A stretch of 64,000 nucleotides of DNA from Sphingorhabdus rigui. Lineage in GTDB: Bacteria > Pseudomonadota > Alphaproteobacteria > Sphingomonadales > Sphingomonadaceae. The stretch spans positions 978,350 through 1,042,349 of the forward strand of contig NZ_JACIEA010000001.1 in NCBI RefSeq assembly GCF_014196595.1. Direction: 5' to 3'. This document shows positions 62,401-64,000 of this stretch, piece after piece (the stretch's first letter is position 1; each line of letters opens with the position of its first letter). Below the pieces are notes generated by a model. It was not told the origin of the DNA. It saw only the letters and a program-made list of their open reading frames with translations, and made no database searches. Both the position numbers and the translations under genes were made by a program.

Positions 62401-64000
62401 CGAACGGTTCGATCGGTACAGCGAGCAACGCTCTGGAAACTAACCTAAGAGCCGGAATGCTCAGCGCCACCGCGCAGCGTGACGTTTACCTGATTGAAGT
62501 AGAGGGCGACCTGACATTGGGTGCCATCGATGTAACAAACGGTGATGCCCATGTAAAAGCTGCGGGGTCGATATTGAATGGTACGCCCGGCCTAACAGGC
62601 TTCAATATTCGGGCCAATTCGATTTATCTGACCTCGCTGGGCGGTGATATTGGTGCTGTAAGTCCAAATGCCGGGATTGAGAATTATTTGCGCATAGACA
62701 GTGCCCGTAACGGTTCGGGTTCCGTTACCATCACGGCTGACGTTGGCAATGTGCGGTTAGTTGAAACTAGTGGAGACCTGAACCTTGCGGCCGTTTCGGC
62801 TCAGCTCGGCAACGTGTATTTGGTTTCGTTCGGCAGCATTCTCAACGGAGCGCCGCAGGGAACTCAGGTCCTTCTGTCTGGCCATGTCAGCTTGGTTGCA
62901 ACGGAAGGGATCGGCACGGAGAGCAAATATATATCTTCGCGTATTCAGTCCGTCGAAGCCAAGTCGCTTAATAGTAAGGTATGGCTAGAAAATTATGGCC
63001 GCCTAGTCGTTAGCAACTCAGGAATTACGTCAGACCGGGGCGTTTCACTCGTCGCACACAGCCCGCTCGAAATAACGGCATCCATAGTAGTCACCAGTGG
63101 CGACATCACGCTTGTCGCTGAAGACAACACGACAAACACGGGTACGGGCGCTGCTGAAACCACCGGTGATGACAATATCTCCATCGCTTCGAATATCATC
63201 CTCCATGCGTTCACAGGATCAATTTTCCTCGATGCCGGCGATAATGTGAGCATTGGCTCGGGAGCCTTGCTTGTTGCCAGCATCGGTCGGATCGTGATCG
63301 TCGGCAACAAGGGCGATGCTGACCAGCGCGGCACCACGATCGACATAAAAGGCGAATTGAATGCCGGCGGCGGAGTTCTAATTTCTGCAAGTGACTATGC
63401 GGACGTCGTCAACATCGGCGACAGGATTGTGGCGGGTCAAATTTCCGTCAACATGGGTACGGTTGCGTCAGCTGGCCAAAGCGATGCACTGACAGCCACA
63501 GGCGGATGGGAAACACGAAGCGGCAGCCTGTCCCTTGGATCGGGTGCGCAGGCGCGTACGCTGACATTCTCGGGAACGGGTGGCATGACCGTCACATCGG
63601 GATCTGGCTCGGACAGCCTGACGACGGGCGGTGCTTGGTTGGCGAGCGGCGCGATTGCGGTCAACCTTGGCGATGGCGACAATGCTGCGACCTTTGGCAA
63701 CACGGTGACAGGTTCTGAGATCGGCGTCACTACAGGGCTGGGTACGGATTATCTGACCGCGATGGCAGCTTGGCGTTCGACCGTTGGCAACGTCACGGTC
63801 AATATGGACGACGGGGCCAACACGATTGATCTGCGTGCCTCTGTTACTGCAGCGACGAGCCTGTCGCTGTCGACGGGATCTGGGTTGGACAGCCTGACCG
63901 CTGTGGATAGCCTGACCGCTGGTGGTGCGCTTTCGATAAGCCTTGGCGCAGGCGTTAACACAGCGGTGCTGAACGGCGCGCTGAACGGCGGGACGATCAG
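41469..64000 (+). CDS. Giant LEPR-XLL/RTX-like filamentous adhesin, 3' end outside the window
   Basis: At least 7,510 codons from the ATG at 41469 with no stop in the frame at any point checked, and open at the window end. The N-terminus has no Sec signal but a LEPR-XLL-like motif (LESLEARLLMSAS, residues 51-63). Then come RTX-like Gly/Asp repeats (about residues 95-1190), filamentous-haemagglutinin-like beta repeats rich in GAG, TVTA and VNVM patterns, short helical inserts (about 5000-5120 and 6380-6530) and a new Gly/Asp repeat block at the end. The WTEDELLNMIGTGLLKPVTDT segment is like those seen in LktA-type filamentous adhesins. It is probably a secreted, calcium-binding surface adhesin or layer protein exported through the TolC-type system encoded upstream. 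An ordinary in-frame start has only a weak GAGG. Confidence 0.88.
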   Translation, partial: MKRALRNFWSPQPTEGGETFSPLSVRDVLARFARRAPPAVVPALRPDRFRLESLEARLLMSASPLVIPEAANGGATSSQIRLIKNDPVDGKDYIQVVNLGNNAVIGQFDASVTSVIDVTGTSGNDTLTIDGSLAAYSKSLTVNFDGGSGTDTLNGASADTSWALSGNKSGSATIRHGGDTGTEYALTIQFTNISAISGSTGSDRLTGPAGKQTWTIKDAGAVDLAGISTSGIDVLIGGPTDALDFSALKIGVTVDLSANSATGFDYISGFADITGTEQADNLYGNSSANKIDALGGDDVIGGRGSTSAKDNLIGGAGVNTLVEDGDFDLALTNSSATFTDAVTRVTSISDISGFSSAVIYGGQSANIIDARGFTLGGVTLYGGGGNDTLYGTAQSDRLSGGSGTDIISGGSGGTDVLFETRAANIVLTNTSLAVGSGEVDTISGIGSAELAVAGNVHLLSFAGVTGGTYRLSVDGIETDALAYDATAAQIQASLASLPTVGRDNVRVTGTQGAWSILLEGRAANGLASPISIVSSLTGGTASVEMGAPSGYAIDASAFTLGGVTLVGGEGADTLIGGSGNDLLRGNGGADTIKGGAGTDTLSEFGFRRIVVSAQNEVQRLELQNATSGTFKLSYAGQTTGDIAFDASAAIIQAALQGLSTIGAGNVLVSVAAPSGNETAFALTFTGALAANNVAAIAVTNSLNVDATVSVSTQVQGGGSVELGQGLNTIQTLSTVGATSGTFTISLIGETSTPLNYNATSVQIEAALARLSSIGMNNVQVTAGQASGTFVIKFIGRLSGSSVDLLTISSSVNGTAPSIQLTQVGTPTFYSLDGIETVDLTGSRGGDLLDVSRFAGTATIRGSDGDDVLIAGGGNSQLVGGTGDDRLILGAGTAVVDGGYGVDTLVASGTAITLTNTTLTVSGTASTLAGIDRAELIGTSGNDSINASAFNGRSKSTALYSIIGGEAVLAKTEANPSGADIVIRLKDGSVINVDLSGARIIGEVETLLASAVGTKARIQFSEEIGAFTTTDLTTGAGTTSISDYVVAGTGETSGIAAALGLTASVSTPVLGLGVVINAGGGADTIVGSSSDDIITVRAAGTVSGGGGADHVIVTDIVAASATLSGTAAASTVTAGTSSLGLTAIQHVELVGAAGAQTLDASSFSGTATLAGSGGADILKGGTGANVYRIDVSGLAASEQVTVTAQATAVRNDALMVNFNQNVTNSLMQKVVWDGAAGGYRLSDGRGLNVTENLHSYGKDLSLESAEGTVTISTGAVITTALNGKVGDLSITARNVNITGGAKLDTSLAAGIGVATDAQLATAGNITIKARAGNPPSYQGFWNAKYLDAKVSIGDAAISGKTIFIQSDTTPGTYVSSEATSSLFGDLLGGPVASYTNGMMALMEKVSIFSAIDKVTSVSTVEILAGAKIRGVDLTAIATTQTSAGSKPFALVIGGTTAVIDSKAELTVAGDIRVTRDAVLQARGENTANVVAGSIPFKGIAISAAVSLVTSNVTASVTSLAKIDVGRDFTLSADTLNRTFTMSRAYVTNIGTLALSAAVQLEENITRATLDGNVTVGRDLSVQSSFERSGVPTSRFGIDPGESEGISSEAIIGRSTGDVLDDTSKLINTKLLEATGAKGVIDAVVDKIKIFLGFDPKAAPTAPSFAGAGSVAFSSKVDTTIAELGNGTAANEAVRSVIVVQGNVSVTATTEDQPNVTSGSSISPVPLSEDLAGDFYKKNDPASASAATANKQTAGSLAFAYAADTLTAKAYINSDVTVDAAKTIDVNAHANNAVNIKSMFGAEAYAKFAGLSVTNADFLSTQTGAKVDQGKIVQVGGLYYAYTGTAAQTTLGSGTNYTDKTNWTLVTQMMRPDFFSSQIGKEVVKDQTVQVAAGHKGGGDVGLFYRYIGAAPKYTLTADTDYSNTTLFKAVEGVYKEALSGLFDVLGNYLNSDGGLRTLFSDWSQATASGASKVGVALSGSFFQVETNAEAVIRNGARVNKTVGFAPTDSDVRVNALNTNQIVNFLGTIETPGVGSDSSKFSLSLEPGILGKNAWNKDNAAANGVGAVFGYYKLKSDALAEIESGASVYADSLNVTSHNDVFDLTFGAAGGPAGNIGFNGAGVYHVVDNSSIARIGADADITVGSGHVTDTDITSPSLNIKATDKVFSIAFAGAVTTAGNTGVGASFTFNDIKRNTRAGIGNGTVLGTSNAPLAVGGDISIAAVNSGFVGGFAVSGSSVSSKPDAAEPASTTAGSPSGTGLTNKDGTSVSDVGNLSNGTTTVATKLDEGNTTSAGSTQTPSAGAAPKTGGSGIGISGAVTVNMMRDNAEATVWAARALTASALNITASNNTSAASVAGSVAYANAGAGKTSVGIAGAAAVNLSEGTTAAFVAAMASIQVSKLGVLADRSGVIVTLAAGGAGAPGRNGYAVAGSVAVAQMRNTVTAEVRDVVNLTTTGTISIEAQNRLTNVLVAGAAAVGGKVGIGLGVAVGLIDDSVTARLSGSSVSHGGDVTVKATNDAQTVSVAAAAGIASGTDNAVGLAGTFSVNIVESDTAAEIINSTLSNSSTTDGDIIVNATDSQGIVSFSGAFAFGRTVGFGAAMSLNFLTMTTNATVRGSTTGDSTKKAQSLSVKARTDGAIVAIAASGAGGEKAGLAGSVALTRSNGTTQASVTDGSVLRTRGAILVDASEGYSAFAFAGTGALSKTTAVGASVAINILTDTVRARVSASTLDSSAGAATVQAQADNVLNGVAIAGAGGKQFALGASVVVNTFGGTLEALVEAANVAGSLQGSSVTGRTGASVKAIDDTTINGVAGGLAVSNEIAAGAAVVTNLMSAAVRAKVSGSVLESSDGAALVQATTNDDLVGAALGGALANSVALAGSVVVNTFSGSVEAQAVGVANGASILGATVRGKTGATVKASDDTTITGAAGGLAASGKVAVGAGVVTNVMSGSVRAIAAGATVESSDGSVTIEATTNDDIIGVSLGGAGAGNYAAGGSVVVNTFSGTVEALAKTVANGSAVQGSEVRGKTGVTIKANDDTAITGTAGVVAAGGTGAFGAAVVTNLMSGTVRAGAGGSTVVSGSGAVVIQALTNDDINGIAVGGAAAGNTAIAGSVVVNTFSGTLEALALAEGGLASSISGQTGVTISAADDSAILGFTGVGAGGGTGAVGAASSTNVMSGNIRAKLAGSAATSAAGTVSIKASANDELIGVAVGAAVAGTGALQGAVTTNIMSGAIEALVASGATVTGQAGVSVEAADSTASIVVAGAGAGSGNAAVGAAVGVTKLDKAIKANIDSSSVTSAAGAIVVRAGFERPTDSANQINLASRGVTDLPSAVDTNVQIVNVTVAGSGAGTSAFGAAVSLNWLRNTVEASVTGGSSVIAHGNVAVEAKNKASMTSVAVGVAVGGTNAAGAALSYNFIGGDPGDPTRNIAVDRNAPTTGQIIAKIDGASTVVTSQTGSVTVGAHSIAKMLNVTVGAAGSGTNALAGSFSINFMKEDVDASVRGGARVTGFGDVIVEASDAPILLAVAGAAAGAGTVAAGIASVVADVRSNVVARVEGANTRVSATTGNVTVRADLLNNADLPGKTSGIGSAVAPTAGNASANPFDTQIWSLAVGGAGAGTAAAAGSLSLNWLRVTVDAHVASGATVTAAQRVVVHAQDTSRISSIAGGIAVGGTMGLGAAVSYNYLGGNPDDPASSDTNVTKAYVSGATVNASSLLVEALSTGAISAYAVSITGSGTFAGAGSLSLNWTRKTVDAYVSDGAAVNLSAAATITAQDGSTISSGAGQGGIAGNVAIGAAVAYNEIANSVRGRVLSGADIIVSGAANVTIEAASQSTITSVAAGVSGGGTAALAGSSVANLVANTVEAIVSGTGTTVSTLGSMLVGARSNNSFQINGGTIAVSGMLGAGGTAMVNQDKSNTKASINSDAAVTALGGSTMTVARWTNDNAGTEAVQTGFAGLAVVATSKETINTTAVTAAVSGAVGVGLNAIVNTLSGTTLAEINDSAVNVANQGKDVAVRAYHKASILSASGTAGIGMSTAGIGAAVDTNIIDHNTTARIVDGDSATDVDAIFGGNVEVTALSRESVTDYVVGVAAGLWAGIGGGSSVYRSTSDTKALVESARVTSKGAVTVGADARGTAESTVMVVAGGAVGAGGSVGIALIEREVTSAVRGSQVVADGTVAITANERQTLDAIVGSAAGGAGALAGAVTVASTGSTITAEIAASGGTNSTVTAGDDVTVQADSTIELNRNKAAAATGAVAIGGSGFGASVEVLIVKPATVARIANGETVTAADTVTVDANASRNIDSTVVAFAGGLGSSLGGAVSVINVGSGMGEKGSDLTANLNSGVTSEGGKSEGLTDRADAGVTGMNNDAVGQRASQAGGGVTFSLAKDDVARDTSAYIGANAVVTAGRGVSTGDILVKADETIDIDSKTGAVALSWSGAAAGGAVTIVNVNSALTSYVGEGSTLETSDAIEVGATLSSTGDFAAYGGAAGAVGLGAQVVVITDSSAQSAYLADGASVTNGVKVEKASSVGVKAQATRDYELQAKGASAGLLAAGAAIATLDVTGNTQAYIGSYATIGRAGVNGPTVGTVTVLATSNISASTDVLAVAAGIGAGQGNESRITVSGSVKAWIGNNAVVTASGAVNVTASMTPKLSTQGLGVSAAGLAVGVSLSKIVATPTIVASLGTPTDVSSANPYGLNNSLATGAPVTVTAGSVSVDAQLIRPANDAYTADSNATGAVGALIGVNATVSDVTLAALVSGFIGGGSTLNVNGAVSVVARNDPRNRARGTAVVGALIAAGAVKSTISTTTDTYAFVGGSANIVAQSLRLDAASTPDSMVEAVAGSGGVYAGAGAGANITAVGQTKALLLATGGSSRITLLGGAGSLSLQATANHTVNAKIKTASGGLYSGSGAEQINSVTSDVVAGTAAGTQGAHVIIDALSATVQAGNTITKPDIGTNVSGTTVGAITAAGARSKTTFDFETIATIGAYTDLELVAPLSLRNTLSDTQGSIASALQAFGLRTLPTSADRNTDASLRSALSAIESAVTGVANSSTVANALNTALASLTSARTQLVAVRPTEQTIIARIDAAIAAVKAAQVRLSAGNPDGDPGNLVVSARNALDVHDKVALLAGGAIAGGGITSTIDDIQNLAKVQIGDGASVVSAGGITLKANGGGTAVAKVDLDTYGAASVGVAESTADIDPVNTISIEGSAIVTSQDNFFLLAGDNENYVRDAYTIEATTDSVAGSLIPLNLIDAQAHIEQTNTVTVAAQAQLKTGGNFYVFAESDGFANLRGQAKGTSWLTAAAGAIDSILGGGGAEVYDGASSSKATSTVRIDGSLTTGIGRVKGLDITGYNAAAGTVTVAPIALIEDVRLVNGKSFDNTPLTLSNVVITVAPADNYTGVFTSETAYDIYGPNGLKVGSGQIGQVFNVAGVMSFKIDGVAAKDDKFTLAPSSAISHRVERRLLESSLELQWRSAQASLAEFQSTGNTTLINYYTGEIARLRGEMLAQGILTAADPDHPIRQYGVVVSVNPVTATAGVIDIRARVLAGASTGQLNAPSDAQVVITNNTPVSLDFSAITIPASTGGVTLNGAQIPQNTAFLGKFSTNPVNQVDNTAIATKPRIVISTIIDDLAYPSYPAPNITFNGAVYNPTGEVNITGTGKSFGAVLKNATFVSNSENLQTSGSLIISGLTSYSVAGEIYTAFNARTSGGVSALSADAGKTMAQTVKSILDNNYKGISLYAADISIKAQYININGAMQSGRDTLTLTLGIPVADEIRSIISSGAAGLQKLTSFNNTDFTVYFDTSMRRIVVMPVATSGGKIELQGTIVSPGNGNIKVLGGYSTISVINNTPYDMVVNDVDASKQGAGKLVIADLGQGWQKTSNVTGSNGSQTITVATWAGAVTNPVRMRVYSSEGAFKGYAWVTGVSTVSNGYALTVNTGTTIGSGTNPPKTGNASTITVVNGDYVVAGIYSTVYSYENGKVKTEITNGFGETSTPVVDAVSTYAPSSLFRYGWSVAQDYRVQAYKTFGQSNWLGIDALAKDPSDVSWGVTQPIGVARISGSGPYFYASQDTSAYTHTLNTYNSATVDTYRVSSWTESSWYGKKTYYETWVREQNKQDVHTHTIRVNEPIKIEFTGSATPAVSLSSTVTGKDILLSGSVNAGVGSANIVSGGDILVLSDRAGVVGNSIALSANGNIGSPPAKRPDEVTPSASTISAAALQIKQVANTAGSVGTLDITTTGGGIINVASKESALRVGRIVANGGASVFLTAKGAITAAGNAQSNDITGGALTLTSQTGSIGTSSNSIRLGRSSLVLSANPTADMVKINADTGIFIQQVSGNLNLYNATSRTGNIRIDVASGALIDANTNQVEDTRTIEELRSGYWTTLQMTGQAAQEKIASSIKSFESARTREYETYWSIRNSFGGTYSDTQVVTLTTQQRADYREALRSERQADGTPLTEQQIDARLDTIELQQTAEYQRLHQLYGDAPQYVSSYRYVATADQRAAITSSIRVWTEDELLNMIGTGLLKPVTDTQTVIEDANVDTAGNIWLKASGAKGTIGSTARDPMIISLTKDPVTNRVNFSPDERIALAAAERSDVSFLTSNLVEMQVEINRTTSSITRTDGGTWSGYRPGSWVMVSGYSVNETVNAQYYQVGSVTNNGWTIILAPTDIWNSGILPAQLQANEAGVTLKFATVALGPSDNGYLASIDTAELSFNKDARTISRVDNTSWSGFAVGDRLWLGAETTNKTIGSDYLTITAISGDNKTVTVAAASEEDSIGGLKSTETVAAVRLSRVLNANILNIAVDFRNDVDINAQGTFGFESAGTAFIGSERDIRLVSSTSGGETRLKTSGSIVADTALTVLTSRGNLVLEAADGKIGYAVAQGSLQPLKLDIANGGARNNTLTARAGDAINLEQTTGNLYLEGVYSATGTVELTANDATTSDPASKSASILDGTGTDYTKIEANGISLRAPNGSIGTASNALETNLRAGMLSATAQRDVYLIEVEGDLTLGAIDVTNGDAHVKAAGSILNGTPGLTGFNIRANSIYLTSLGGDIGAVSPNAGIENYLRIDSARNGSGSVTITADVGNVRLVETSGDLNLAAVSAQLGNVYLVSFGSILNGAPQGTQVLLSGHVSLVATEGIGTESKYISSRIQSVEAKSLNSKVWLENYGRLVVSNSGITSDRGVSLVAHSPLEITASIVVTSGDITLVAEDNTTNTGTGAAETTGDDNISIASNIILHAFTGSIFLDAGDNVSIGSGALLVASIGRIVIVGNKGDADQRGTTIDIKGELNAGGGVLISASDYADVVNIGDRIVAGQISVNMGTVASAGQSDALTATGGWETRSGSLSLGSGAQARTLTFSGTGGMTVTSGSGSDSLTTGGAWLASGAIAVNLGDGDNAATFGNTVTGSEIGVTTGLGTDYLTAMAAWRSTVGNVTVNMDDGANTIDLRASVTAATSLSLSTGSGLDSLTAVDSLTAGGALSISLGAGVNTAVLNGALNGGTI
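41619..41657 (+). other. LEPR-XLL-like N-terminal motif of the giant protein
   Basis: Codons for LESLEARLLMSAS follow DRF-R in the first 65 residues. The LEPR-XLL motif is known at the N-terminus of very large repeat proteins; here Pro is replaced by Ala and the flanking basic-aromatic context is kept. Confidence 0.7.
41750..45050 (+). repeat. RTX-like Gly/Asp repeat region of the giant gene
   Basis: Many GGxGxDxL-type units occur, for example GGSGTDTLNG, GGDDVIGGRG, GGSGNDLLRGNGGADTIKGG and GGTGDDRLILG. In RTX proteins these bind Ca2+ and fold into beta-rolls after type I secretion. They are interrupted by other domains. Confidence 0.75.
42831..43945 (+). repeat. Three copies of a 90-100-residue beta module
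   Basis: Copies begin near 42831, 43300 and 43638. All share a strand, G-x-T-x-x-I, then YDATAAQIQASLASLPTVG or a close variant, then NVxV. They are inserted between RTX-like units and are likely separate adhesive domains. Confidence 0.65.
49770..51149 (+). repeat. 348-bp tandem repeats in the giant gene
   Basis: The codon for the Asn of a VVxN-(T/I)-(F/M)-S motif falls at 49770, 50118, 50466 and 50814, exactly 348 bases (116 residues) apart; the next is 336 bases later at 51150. Each unit has two half-units, VVVNTFSGxxEA and VVTNxMSGxxRA, 62 and 54 codons apart. The sequence between is well conserved (RGKTGATVKASDDTTITG). Confidence 0.85.
63440..64000 (+). repeat. Gly/Asp repeat block at the window end
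   Basis: Units of roughly 45 residues begin TSGSGSDSLTTGGAWLASG, TTGLGTDYLTAMAAW and STGSGLDSLTAVDSL. The block continues past the window end, so the protein is substantially longer than seen. Confidence 0.65.

Noticed and set aside
42032..63961. Many minus-strand frames rich in Pro, Ala, Thr, Ser and Val opposite the giant gene
   Set aside because: They mirror the GC-rich Gly/Ala/Thr/Val codon pattern of the plus strand and show no domains or ribosome sites.

Overview
The window looks like a chromosomal segment of an alphaproteobacterium, most probably Sphingomonadales. The grounds are a CcrM-type GANTC methyltransferase, an aa3-oxidase subunit IV peptide beside a three-subunit transhydrogenase operon, a PrsK/PrsR pair of the XrtA/PEP-CTERM system, an ScfR-like regulator, and frequent TTG/GTG starts. 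No species assignment is possible from sequence reading alone.

From 1 to about 30.8 kb the content is ordinary core and accessory genome. It starts with a partial ScfR-like regulator, a winged-helix response regulator with a degenerate receiver, and a TonB-dependent receptor broken by a one-base frameshift. A short remnant resembling the XrtA-system glycosyltransferase directly precedes prsK-prsR. Then come a GntR repressor, a nitroreductase, a peptide transporter with two linked exported amidohydrolase-like proteins, NnrU, an aldo/keto reductase and a dicarboxylate symporter. The run glmM - thiD(VOC fusion) - rnhB - ccrM - folP follows; the 211-base gap before ccrM carries eight GANTC sites. 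Next are a DUF2177 protein, an NtrC-type regulator with an altered GAFTGA loop, the cox4-like/pntAA/pntAB/pntB operon, a racemase, a beta-helix/dihaem-cytochrome pair and hspQ.

At 30698-30787 lies tRNA-Ser(CGA). Immediately after its CCA end comes a tyrosine integrase, the usual left end of an integrated island. The island then holds an unrecognised 424-residue protein, a family of dyad repeats around TGCAACGGG, and a 1.8-kb stretch with no convincing gene that contains hairpins and a perfect FNR-type box. No second copy of the tRNA 3' end was noticed, so the far end may lie beyond the window.

From 35.8 kb to the end one co-directional, tightly packed gene set runs off the window: a short periplasmic adaptor, a TolC-type outer-membrane protein, two unrecognised proteins that may be related to each other, a radical SAM enzyme with a second cysteine cluster, a SapC-family protein, and a giant reading frame. 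That frame is at least 7,510 codons, and every point I checked lies in the same open frame. It encodes an N-terminal LEPR-XLL-like motif, RTX-like Gly/Asp repeats and thousands of residues of filamentous-adhesin-like beta repeats, including a 348-bp tandem repeat. I read this as a surface-protein export and maturation locus of the type I (S-layer/adhesin) kind. The radical SAM enzyme and the two unknown proteins are its least described components.
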